In this document: positions 1 to 7,091 of the stretch, one piece after another
Layout: every line of letters starts with the position of its first letter
Position numbering within the stretch: position 1 is the stretch's first letter
Source of the DNA: Promethearchaeota archaeon
Lineage (GTDB): Archaea > Asgardarchaeota > Lokiarchaeia > Sigyniarchaeales > Promethearchaeaceae
DNA: 20,364 bases
Assembly: GCA_014729055.1 (NCBI GenBank)
Contig: WJKO01000077.1
Coordinates: 1 to 20,364, forward strand
Direction of reading: 5' to 3'
Position numbers and translations under genes: made by a program
The notes under the pieces: model-generated
The model's database searches: none
What the model was told of the DNA's origin: nothing
The model's input: only the letters and a program-made list of their open reading frames with translations

Positions 1-963
1 ATGCCAAAGAAGTGCAAATTCCTTTTGGAAATCAACTTGGCTAAAATCTGCTAAAAATGGAGTTTCTGCACCGATTGCTTTATGCGCCAGCATACTTGCA
101 GCAGCGAGGATGTCTCCTTCACACGCAATTATCTTATGGTCTAGTGCTTGAACTATCGACATTGAAGCACATGGACTGATTCCGAACCTTTGGGCGTGTT
201 CAGGCCAGCATCTGATCGCAAGCGCGGATAATTCATTTTCTTCCATAAAATTGTTTAATTTTGCCGCTAATTCGGCAACTTTATTCCTTTGAAAATCATT
301 TAGCATTGAGAGATCGAAAATATCTTCCATCTGCTCTAATCTTTTCTTCTTTTGTTCTTCGTTTATTTTATATTCGAAAATATGATCTAATTCATAATGT
401 GCTATGGTAATGCCGGTTTCCTTGTTTAAAACGAGTTCCTCAACATCCAAGTTGAAAAATCCTTTCGCATGAAATCCAACAAGACCGATCTTTGCGTTTT
501 TCAGTGCTTTAATTATACGTATCGCATCAATCCAGTCATTATCTATATCATCCCCAATCACGTAGCTATAATCACGAACTCCGGCTTTATACAAGATTGA
601 ACTATTCAAGTTCAATCCACATACAGAATTCAAGCGAATTTTTCCCCCATTATAAGGTAATTCATATAAACCCCACAACAACAAGGGTTTACGAACAGTA
701 TTATTAAGTTCTAAAATTAGATGACCCAAATGAAAAGTACCGCTAATAACTACTAATCCCTCTATTTGTTCAGCAACCATCGTAGAGCTTGCTTGTTTCG
801 CGTCTGAAACTTCAATAACGAGATCATCCCAGAATATCCATTCAACATTATCTATTTTCTTTAGCTTGGATTGAATTTTGCTTCGGTATATAGACAAAGC
901 GGTTTCATAATCAAAAGTTTTTCGGGCCAAGCAAACAACCCCGAGTTTCACATGTTCTTTCAT
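1..963 (-). CDS. L-fucose/L-arabinose isomerase-like protein (C-terminus beyond the window)
   Basis: A reading frame I translated from 963 leftwards gives 321 residues with no stop and runs off the window edge, so the C-terminal part is missing. It resembles the fucose/arabinose isomerase superfamily, which interconverts aldoses and ketoses with a divalent metal. The clearest part is CWPEH (252-256), then SPC (263-265) and CEGD (281-284), followed by FLADFSQVD (303-311). E255 and E282 lie 27 residues apart, the spacing I recall for two metal ligands of bacterial arabinose isomerase (E306 and E333), so they are candidate ligands. The N-terminal half looks like the alpha/beta substrate-domain of the family. 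It is the last visible gene of a minus-strand run with an aldolase, a dehydrogenase and an exporter, 102 bp after the exporter. The substrate is unknown; fucose, another deoxysugar and sulfoquinovose are all possible. The ATG has only a weak purine-rich leader. Confidence 0.72.
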   Translation of the reverse strand, partial: MKEHVKLGVVCLARKTFDYETALSIYRSKIQSKLKKIDNVEWIFWDDLVIEVSDAKQASSTMVAEQIEGLVVISGTFHLGHLILELNNTVRKPLLLWGLYELPYNGGKIRLNSVCGLNLNSSILYKAGVRDYSYVIGDDIDNDWIDAIRIIKALKNAKIGLVGFHAKGFFNLDVEELVLNKETGITIAHYELDHIFEYKINEEQKKKRLEQMEDIFDLSMLNDFQRNKVAELAAKLNNFMEENELSALAIRCWPEHAQRFGISPCASMSIVQALDHKIIACEGDILAAASMLAHKAIGAETPFLADFSQVDFQKEFALLWH

Positions 964-1065
964 CTTTTTTCTCTCTTGAATAAGAATTCTTTCGTTTTTT
1001 TAATTTTTAATGCATTTTAATTATTCGTTAATTTTACATTTCAATTATCTTTTATTGTTCTATTT

Positions 1066-2061
1066 TCAAAGATTTAACAATGTTATGATAATCCACATGA
1101 GTGCGAAACTAATAACAATGGTTAGGTTTGTAAGGGTTCCTGTCAACTTCTGCAAGTTCTCATCGTAATTATTTTGGACGGAGAAGGGCAAGACCGCCAT
1201 TCCTATTGGTAATATAAATGAGATTAAAACTATTGTTCTGAATAACTCACCAAACGGTAAAAAAACAAATAATATAGTTCCAATTCCTAATCCCCCCCCA
1301 TATCGAATTATCAATACTTTTAAAATCTTTTTTACGTTTTCCTTTTTGATCTGAAAATTAAGAAAAACGCCAAGGATAACCAACACCAACGCTTCATTTG
1401 CTTTGGATATAACATCCAAAAAACCGAATATAAATGACGATTCATTAATTCCACCGATGCTGAGGTTTATTATAAGCGCGACTATGTATGAGATAAGAGG
1501 AATATTCATAAAAATGCGTTTTATCAAGTACTTTTTATCAAGTTTGGACTTTTTAAGATTACTTGCTCCTTTGGATTCTCCAATTCGTTCATCCCCATTC
1601 CTCGGAGCAAAAATCGATGCTAAAGTATAACATATTCCAAATATTAAAAATGCATTACCAACATCGAACATAGCAACATAAACCAGACCAGTAGCCCCAA
1701 ATATACCTTCAATTAAAGGATATGCAAATAGTCCAATATTAAATCCAATTGACGTAATCAATAAAATCCCTTTTAAATGTCGCTTTTCTCGCTTGAAAGT
1801 GAAGTAAGACAGTATTAAAATAATCATACTCAGTCCGAAACAAATAAAAGGTAATAATATTAGAGAAAAGTCAAGTTCGATGTTCGAGATTGTTTTTAAA
1901 ATTAAAGCAGGAAGCGTTAAATTGATTACCAATTTTGATAATCCCGCTCCATCTTCCGTTGATAGCAGCTTTAACTTCTTGAGAATAAAACCTAATGCAA
2001 TAATCAGCATAGACAACAAAAATTGGTTATTAATTGTGGAAAGATCGACATATACGACCAT
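1066..2061 (-). CDS. AEC-family (auxin efflux carrier type) membrane transporter
   Basis: This 331-residue protein is hydrophobic throughout, with about ten membrane helices in two halves split by a charged cytoplasmic loop near residues 155-178. The N-terminus has the AEC layout: a first helix, then KKLKLLS and a stretch ending in NLTLPALIL (about 47-55). AEC carriers are secondary transporters; characterised bacterial members move malate, malonate or other small organic anions, and plant PIN proteins export auxin. The gene starts 22 bp after the dehydrogenase and belongs to the same minus-strand operon. From context I infer that it exports the acidic end product of the pathway (dihydroxypropanesulfonate, lactate or similar) or imports a substrate; the sequence does not tell which. 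Length is normal for the family and I see no damage. Confidence 0.82.
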   Translation of the reverse strand: MVVYVDLSTINNQFLLSMLIIALGFILKKLKLLSTEDGAGLSKLVINLTLPALILKTISNIELDFSLILLPFICFGLSMIILILSYFTFKREKRHLKGILLITSIGFNIGLFAYPLIEGIFGATGLVYVAMFDVGNAFLIFGICYTLASIFAPRNGDERIGESKGASNLKKSKLDKKYLIKRIFMNIPLISYIVALIINLSIGGINESSFIFGFLDVISKANEALVLVILGVFLNFQIKKENVKKILKVLIIRYGGGLGIGTILFVFLPFGELFRTIVLISFILPIGMAVLPFSVQNNYDENLQKLTGTLTNLTIVISFALMWIIITLLNL

Positions 2062-2083
2062 GACTTTGTGACCACGACTTTAG

Positions 2084-2956
2084 CTATTTTGTGCTTTCCT
2101 TTTTAATAATCTTGTATGTGGCTGAAAAATCCTCGTTTGGAAATGCCTCGAATGCCTTATCATATATCTGCCGCACTCTGTTAGAGCCAGGTAGTTCCAG
2201 ATTTAATTTTTCTGCTAGTGTTTTATGCAACCATACATCTTTATACATATTTCTAATTGAAAATTTAGCTTCCCAATTACCTTTTTTAATGGATTCGGCT
2301 TTTACATCCATATAGAAGTTCTGTCCGCCACCTGATTTAATACCCTTAATAGTTTTTTCAAAATCTAATCCGGCTTTTTCCGCCATAATTAACGCTTCAT
2401 TAACGCCATTTTGTATATTTCCCACGAGCATGTTATGAATCAATTTTAATACCAGACCATTGCCATTTCCGCCCAAATAGGTTATTGTCTCGCCCATCAT
2501 TCCGAGATAATTCATAACTCTATCAATTATGTCCTTTTCACCACCAACAAGTATACCTAGAGTGCCCGATTCAGCAGCACTTCTGCTTTTGACTACTGGC
2601 GCATCTATCATAAATGCCCCCTTTTCCTTAATCTTTGCTGCCATTCCACGGCTTACAGATGGAGAAATCGTGCTCATATCTACCACGATAGTACCTTGTT
2701 TTATAACGGGTAATATTTGTTCTATAACGTTGCGGACATCCTTATTCTTCGGAACCATTATAAAGATAAGATTACTTTTCTCTGTTACGTCAGCAACGGA
2801 ATTGCATCCAATTCCACCCATTTTACTTAGTTTTTCGACTTGCTCTGAATTGATATCAAATAAATTCACTGGTTCTTGTGATTTTTTTAAGATATTTGTA
2901 CACATGGGCTCTCCCATAGTGCCTAATCCAATAAAGCCAACTTTAAATTCTGACAT
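2084..2956 (-). CDS. NAD(P)-dependent beta-hydroxyacid dehydrogenase (HIBADH/sulfolactaldehyde reductase family)
   Basis: A 290-residue member of the 3-hydroxyisobutyrate dehydrogenase family, which oxidises beta-hydroxyacids or reduces short semialdehydes. Residues 6-18 hold the Rossmann motif GFIGLGTMGEPM; D34 after the second strand suggests NAD preference. DMSTISP (93-99), DAPV (118-121), catalytic K171 and N175 are in the expected places. The substrate loop is unusual: residues 122-125 are VKSR instead of the common SGG. From memory, E. coli sulfolactaldehyde reductase YihU has GRTS at 122-125, with R123 contacting the sulfonate, so K123 and S124 here are conservative matches. An anionic aldehyde such as sulfolactaldehyde is thus a plausible substrate, but not shown. 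The start has a good Shine-Dalgarno (GAGG about 8 bases before ATG). It lies 42 bp after the aldolase gene and 22 bp before the exporter. Confidence 0.85.
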   Translation of the reverse strand: MSEFKVGFIGLGTMGEPMCTNILKKSQEPVNLFDINSEQVEKLSKMGGIGCNSVADVTEKSNLIFIMVPKNKDVRNVIEQILPVIKQGTIVVDMSTISPSVSRGMAAKIKEKGAFMIDAPVVKSRSAAESGTLGILVGGEKDIIDRVMNYLGMMGETITYLGGNGNGLVLKLIHNMLVGNIQNGVNEALIMAEKAGLDFEKTIKGIKSGGGQNFYMDVKAESIKKGNWEAKFSIRNMYKDVWLHKTLAEKLNLELPGSNRVRQIYDKAFEAFPNEDFSATYKIIKKESTK

Positions 2957-2998
2957 ATTATTTCCTCAATTTGTTTATCTGTTTTGATATTCTTAGAT

Positions 2999-3661
2999 TT
3001 AATTTCCTTTAATTTGATCCCAAGCATCTTGGAAAACTTTTAGACCACGATCGGTGAATGGATGAGTAAAACTATCTTTATATACTTGTAGACCACATGT
3101 AACTATATGGATCCCTAAAGCAGCTGCTTGCGCTATTTGATTTCCGTTTCTTATTGCTGCACCGATAATCTCTGTTTTAAATCTATAATTTTCATATGCT
3201 AAAACCAAGTCCTCTAAAAATAGAGCACAATTAACACCCGAAGCTTCTTGCCAACCAATAAAAGGTGATACATACTTTGCACCTATTCGTCCCGCTTGAA
3301 TTGCTTGAGATGGAGAGAACACAAGAGTGATATTTGTTCTTATTCCTTCGTCTTCAAGCTTCTTAGCCGCAATCAATCCTTGTTCGTTACATGGGATTTT
3401 AATCACAAAATTCTTGGATATCTTTGCCAGATCTTTTGCAGCCTTAATCATTTCCTCACTTTTTAAGATATGAGGATTGATCTCAACGGATATCGGAAAC
3501 TTCTTACCGTCAAATTCAGTAGCAATCTCTTTTATTACTTCTAAAAACGGCTTTCCCGAACGAAGAATATGTTTTGGGTTGGTTGTGATTCCATCTATTT
3601 TGTAATTCTCATAAGCATATCTTATTTCATCAATCTTTGCACTATCTAAAAAATATTTCAT
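2999..3661 (-). CDS. Transaldolase/fructose-6-phosphate aldolase-like enzyme lacking a phosphate-binding Arg
   Basis: The protein is 220 residues from M at 3661. I prefer this over the upstream ATG at 3709 because family members begin with M-x-Y/F-x-LD, and because a TATA box at 3714-3723 would place transcription start near 3692, inside the longer version. It is a small class I aldolase of the FSA/TalC type: D6, TTNP with N28, Schiff-base lysine K88 in VIKIP, YVSPF (130-134), AIRN (169-172) and a C-terminal HPFTDRG (200-206). Residue 137 is Trp in GWQEASG; at this place transaldolases have the Arg of SPFVGR and FSA has R134. The second basic residue, R171, is kept. Loss of the first Arg suggests a donor that is not a sugar 6-phosphate. 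It is the first gene of the operon with the dehydrogenase, exporter and isomerase. Confidence 0.87.
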   Translation of the reverse strand: MKYFLDSAKIDEIRYAYENYKIDGITTNPKHILRSGKPFLEVIKEIATEFDGKKFPISVEINPHILKSEEMIKAAKDLAKISKNFVIKIPCNEQGLIAAKKLEDEGIRTNITLVFSPSQAIQAGRIGAKYVSPFIGWQEASGVNCALFLEDLVLAYENYRFKTEIIGAAIRNGNQIAQAAALGIHIVTCGLQVYKDSFTHPFTDRGLKVFQDAWDQIKGN

Positions 3662-3713
3662 AATTTTCACTTTAAACCATTCATTCTCTAATATAGATGT
3701 ATTACGCACCTTT

Positions 3714-3723
3714 TGATATATTT
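3714..3723 (-). promoter_or_regulatory. Putative TATA box of the aldolase operon
   Basis: On the minus strand the sequence reads AAATATATCA, preceded by an A run. Its centre is about 57 bp before the chosen start at 3661. An archaeal transcription start about 25-27 bp downstream would fall near 3692 and leave a leader of roughly 30 nt. The position is the main argument against the ATG at 3709. Confidence 0.45.
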
Positions 3724-3823
3724 TTTTTGCAAATCGTTTTTTCGTCTTTATCGCGTAAAAAAATAATTTTTGGTAATTAGGTTTTCAGAGATACGAAATA
3801 CTAAGCAATTATTACTTAAATAA

Positions 3824-3842
3824 AGAAAGAGTAAAAAAAGAG
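3824..3842 (-). terminator. Poly-T terminator after the membrane zinc-ribbon gene
   Basis: Directly after the stop codon at 3851, the minus strand reads CTCTTTTTTTACTCTTTC. Archaeal RNA polymerase terminates at such T tracts without needing a hairpin. It separates the zinc-ribbon gene from the aldolase operon downstream. Confidence 0.45.
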
Positions 3843-3850
3843 GACTATCT

Positions 3851-4498
3851 TTATTGCCCTCTCAAGGAATTACCACATTTTCTGCAGAATTTCTGTCCGG
3901 GATCTTCTATGGGAGCTCCGCAAGCAGGACAAAATTTTGGTGCAGAACCTTGCTGAGGGGTTGGTTGACTAGGTTTGTATGAAGGAGCCGCTTGGCTAAC
4001 ATTATTATATTGCCCAGTAGATTGAGTTCTACTATATTCTTGGATTAAGGCATTCCCTGCTTTCTTAAATCCTCCGGGTATAATGAATATTCCAACGATG
4101 ATGAGCGTCAAAATGCTACCTAAAAACACATTGTGAAAACCATCCGCAGCAGTTCTCATCGCTTCTGAGTTTCTCTTTGCAGCTTCCCTATTCGCCCAGT
4201 CTTCTAATTTTCCGAATGCTATTAACTGAAGTATCCAACTAACCAAAGCACCAACAACTAAGATATTCAAGATAACTGCTACAACCATCAGTGTGAAAGC
4301 ACTGCTTATATCATCGTCGTTTGTTAATTTCTTGACATCATTTAACGCAATTAAGAACATTATTTCATAGACAAATAGTACAATCGGTGGGAAAATCAAT
4401 ATAAACAAGAATATCGTTAACCAGTACCATGTAGAAATCTTTGTCATGATTGTGCCGAGCTTTACCATCTTTTGATTTAAATTTACATCTGAACTCAT
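3851..4498 (-). CDS. Membrane protein with C-terminal double-CxxC zinc ribbon
   Basis: A 215-residue protein of no named family. Three hydrophobic segments are visible at about 24-50, 67-95 and 124-142. A Gln/Pro/Ser-rich flexible linker follows (about 155-187), then a zinc ribbon with CPAC (190-193) and CRKC (205-208). The N-terminal helices and the loop with KLEDWANREAAKR resemble the many archaeal DUF-type membrane proteins that carry a terminal zinc ribbon; the ribbon probably faces the cytoplasm and binds protein or nucleic acid. It is divergent from the glycosyltransferase gene, with 100 bp of AT-rich repeats between them. No function can be assigned. The start at 4498 is the only suitable ATG before the first helix. 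Confidence 0.82.
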   Translation of the reverse strand: MSSDVNLNQKMVKLGTIMTKISTWYWLTIFLFILIFPPIVLFVYEIMFLIALNDVKKLTNDDDISSAFTLMVVAVILNILVVGALVSWILQLIAFGKLEDWANREAAKRNSEAMRTAADGFHNVFLGSILTLIIVGIFIIPGGFKKAGNALIQEYSRTQSTGQYNNVSQAAPSYKPSQPTPQQGSAPKFCPACGAPIEDPGQKFCRKCGNSLRGQ

Positions 4499-4514
4499 CC
4501 TATAACACCGATAT

Positions 4515-4570
4515 AATAAATCTTATAAATCTTATAAATCTTATAAAATCTTATAAAAATCTTATAACTC
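4515..4570. repeat. Tandem AATCTTATA repeats in a divergent promoter region
   Basis: Five to six copies of a unit close to AATCTTATAA follow one another with periods of 9, 9, 9-10 and 10-11 bp, differing mainly by extra A residues. They fill the space between the divergent zinc-ribbon and glycosyltransferase genes. Each unit resembles a TATA box on the plus strand. The pattern looks like slippage-driven growth and may create alternative promoter spacing. Confidence 0.7.
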
Positions 4571-4593
4571 ATAAAATCATAAAAAGATTATAA

Positions 4594-4626
4594 TCATTGT
4601 GAGAAAAATCATTGTGAGAAAAATCG
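4594..4626 (+). repeat. 15-bp tandem duplication containing the glycosyltransferase start
   Basis: The unit ATCATTGTGAGAAAA occurs twice in a row, followed by ATC. Each copy contains a GTG in the same frame, so the gene has two consecutive start sites, giving proteins that differ by five residues. No clear Shine-Dalgarno favours one copy. Confidence 0.8.
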
Positions 4627-5636
4627 TATGGATTGGACATTTTAGAGGATTCAGCGGGTTTACTACATCAACAAGAGAATATTTTAAATCTATCTTACCT
4701 TATTTCAATAACCTTTATCTTGCGCCACTGGAGGTTTTAAAGAAAAACGACCCTTTGCGAAGCTATTTAGTAGACCTTCCTTTAAATGAAACTGAACTAA
4801 AGGTTGTCAATCATCAACCAACGACCGATCCAACCGCGGAATGTTTTTTTTCAGTCTATGAATACAATCGAATTCCAGATAAATGGGTTAAAATATTCAA
4901 TACAGCTAAACTGATTATGACACAATCGACATTTTGTAAAAAAGAATTTGCGTCTCAAATCGAGGATCCCGAGAAAATACATGTTATTCCTTATATTGTT
5001 CCTGAATACTTCACACCGCAAGGACCTACTTATAGGATCGTGGATAAAGATGTATTTGCGTTTGGTAGTGTGTTTGAATGGGTTACAAGGAAGGTTCCTG
5101 AACGAACTATCCGAGCTTTTACTGAAGAATTTGATAAGAACGAATCCGTCAGCTTAATTTTAAGGAGTTCACATCCATTCGGTAAAGATCTTGAACCGAT
5201 AATCAATAATATATCACAAGATCCGCGTATTATCTTAGTAAAAAAGAAAATCGAAGATATTGCTGCTTTTTATCGGGGACTAGATGCATATATATCTTGC
5301 ACGGCGGGTGAAGGATGGGGTCAAACCCTAACAGAGGCGATGGTCTGTGGAATTCCGACGATTGCATCCAATCACAGCGGTAATCTCGATTTTATGAATA
5401 AAAATAATTCATATCTCGTGGATGTCCATGATTGGAGTCCGATTCAAAAAGGTTCATTATTTAAATGGAAATTGCCAAAAATAGAATCTATCAAAGAGGT
5501 GATGAGGCAAGTATATGAAAATAGGGAAATGAGTAAAAATAAAATCAAAGTTGAAAACGCTTTAAAGTTAAAAAATGAATTAAACCGAGAAAGTATCGGT
5601 CCAAAAATTGCTGAGTTACTAAAAAAAATTGTCTGA
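4599..5636 (+). CDS. GT4-type glycosyltransferase (group 1 family)
   Basis: A 345-residue GT-B fold glycosyltransferase. The N-terminus has a strand followed by GHFRGFSGFTT, typical of the acceptor domain. The C-terminal half has the nucleotide-sugar motif EGWGQTLTEAMVCGIPTIAS (238-257), with E238 and E246 as the E-x7-E pair of retaining GT4 enzymes; the R/K pocket is likely R163-K165. It probably transfers a sugar from a nucleotide-sugar donor to a lipid or glycan acceptor on the cytoplasmic side; no membrane segment is seen. The start is a GTG inside a 15-bp tandem duplication, so GTG at 4599 and GTG at 4614 are both possible and differ by five residues (MRKII or MRKIV). It converges with the MFS gene, 14 bp between stops. 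Donor and acceptor are unknown. Confidence 0.85.
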   Translation: MRKIIVRKIVWIGHFRGFSGFTTSTREYFKSILPYFNNLYLAPLEVLKKNDPLRSYLVDLPLNETELKVVNHQPTTDPTAECFFSVYEYNRIPDKWVKIFNTAKLIMTQSTFCKKEFASQIEDPEKIHVIPYIVPEYFTPQGPTYRIVDKDVFAFGSVFEWVTRKVPERTIRAFTEEFDKNESVSLILRSSHPFGKDLEPIINNISQDPRIILVKKKIEDIAAFYRGLDAYISCTAGEGWGQTLTEAMVCGIPTIASNHSGNLDFMNKNNSYLVDVHDWSPIQKGSLFKWKLPKIESIKEVMRQVYENREMSKNKIKVENALKLKNELNRESIGPKIAELLKKIV

Positions 5637-5650
5637 GAACAAGGTCTAAA

Positions 5651-7015
5651 TTAAGAGACAACGAGTAGGTTTTTGCTTTTAGTCTCAGGAAGTATTTTCC
5701 ATGTCAGAATAGGAATTATAATAATACTCCAAACCCCGAGTATTACATATAAAGCCCCCAAACTTATGAAACTGACTAAATATGAAGATACTAAGGATCC
5801 AAGTGTGAATCCTACTGCAAATGAAAACGAACGCCACCCAGAAACTGCCCCTCTGATATTTGTGTTAAAACATTCAATACAATAGATTTTAAGAAGAGTA
5901 AAACACCCCCAGAATCCTATTTGAGCAACTACCACGAATATATATACTCCAACTAGATTTTCTGAAACTGTCATTAAGACTAACATAGAAATTCCACCCG
6001 TTAATAATACAGAGTAGATAGTCAGTATGATTCTTCTTCCAAATCTGTCCGTAAGAATACCAGTTAGACCAAATACGATAAGGCTACCCAACCCCGCAAT
6101 AAATATTATGTCTGATATTTTTTCAGAACTGACGCTTAAAGTGGTAGTGAAAAACTTTTCAATCGTTTGAAAGGAAGCGTAATTCATTCCAACGATAATG
6201 CTCATGATGATAAATGAAAACATAAACTTCTTATTGACTTTATCAAAGGGTTTCTTAATTTTTGCTATAATAACATCTTTTGACCATTTTCTTCTAAATT
6301 GCTTAAATTCACTTTGGTCTTGAAAAGCTTTAGTTTCCCTTAAAAATAGCCCTAATAGAGATATTGGCATAGCTAACCATCCGATTAGAGTCATATTAGA
6401 CCAACTACTAGCATCAGATTCAATAATTAGTATATCCCGTAAAAAGGGAATGATAAAAACACCGATAACACCAAATAGCAATATAATATACGTATATGTT
6501 CCCCTCCTTTTTTTTGGAGCTTCTTCTGAGAGCATAATCACCCAGCTATCGGACGAAAAGAAAATATACATTAAAAATAGGCTTATGGCAAACGCAACTG
6601 GCACGTGACTTTGACCTAATAAATAAATTGATAGCCCCATCCCGAAGAATGAAACGATTATAATCGGCTTTCTCCCAACTATATCGCTCAGATATTGTAC
6701 GATAATAACAGCATATAATCCCAAAGAACCGATGGTAAGAATCAAGTAATACTCAGAATCCCCGATTTGAAGGTCGTTTTGAATATAACTGACAATTGTC
6801 GGGTAAAAACTGGTATTGTAACTATCAAAAATTTCATATAACGCTGCAAAAAGGATGAGAAATATTAGATAGTGTTTATTAAAAATTTGTTGTTTTAGGG
6901 AACTTTTTGTATCCTTCAACTTTCTGGAGTTTTCATCATTACTTTTTTCATCAATATTCTTTTGAGAATCTTCAGAATCTTCAGAATCTTCAGAATCTTG
7001 GAATTCGTCAACCAT
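5651..7015 (-). CDS. MFS transporter with acidic Ser/Asp-rich N-terminal tail
   Basis: A 454-residue major facilitator superfamily carrier with about twelve membrane helices from residue 47 on. The family signature between helices 2 and 3 is SDIVGRKP (110-117), its second-half counterpart is TDRFGRR, and the C-terminus PETKSKNL recalls the PETKGR motif of sugar and metabolite porters. A central loop rich in Lys/Arg separates the two halves. The first 45 residues are hydrophilic and contain three repeats of Ser-Glu-Asp, encoded by 9-bp repeats. The substrate cannot be read from the sequence; sugar, organic acid or drug are all possible. The gene stands alone, convergent with the glycosyltransferase and 76 bp downstream of the seven-helix protein gene on the same strand. 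Confidence 0.88.
   Translation of the reverse strand: MVDEFQDSEDSEDSEDSQKNIDEKSNDENSRKLKDTKSSLKQQIFNKHYLIFLILFAALYEIFDSYNTSFYPTIVSYIQNDLQIGDSEYYLILTIGSLGLYAVIIVQYLSDIVGRKPIIIVSFFGMGLSIYLLGQSHVPVAFAISLFLMYIFFSSDSWVIMLSEEAPKKRRGTYTYIILLFGVIGVFIIPFLRDILIIESDASSWSNMTLIGWLAMPISLLGLFLRETKAFQDQSEFKQFRRKWSKDVIIAKIKKPFDKVNKKFMFSFIIMSIIVGMNYASFQTIEKFFTTTLSVSSEKISDIIFIAGLGSLIVFGLTGILTDRFGRRIILTIYSVLLTGGISMLVLMTVSENLVGVYIFVVVAQIGFWGCFTLLKIYCIECFNTNIRGAVSGWRSFSFAVGFTLGSLVSSYLVSFISLGALYVILGVWSIIIIPILTWKILPETKSKNLLVVS
6967..6993 (-). repeat. Three 9-bp tandem repeats inside the MFS gene
   Basis: The unit AATCTTCAG (plus strand) is present three times exactly and then degenerates. It encodes the repeated Ser-Glu-Asp tripeptide of the acidic N-terminal tail. 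In-frame expansion or contraction would change only tail length. Confidence 0.8.
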
Positions 7016-7091
7016 ATTCTTTCATTTTCCTTAATAATTTTTTTCTGTTATTTTATCATATGAATATAATTTTATTAGCTAATTATTTAGC

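Noticed and set aside
1403..1630. Plus-strand frames of 60-150 codons opposite the AEC, dehydrogenase and LuxC genes
   Set aside because: They lie entirely within recognised genes on the other strand and show no domain, start signal or composition of their own.
2084..2956. 6-phosphogluconate dehydrogenase of the pentose phosphate pathway
   Set aside because: The protein is 290 residues and lacks the long C-terminal domain of that enzyme; the substrate loop and length fit the HIBADH branch.
3662..3709. Upstream ATG for the aldolase giving 16 more residues
   Set aside because: The family begins at the second Met, and the likely transcription start lies downstream of the first ATG.
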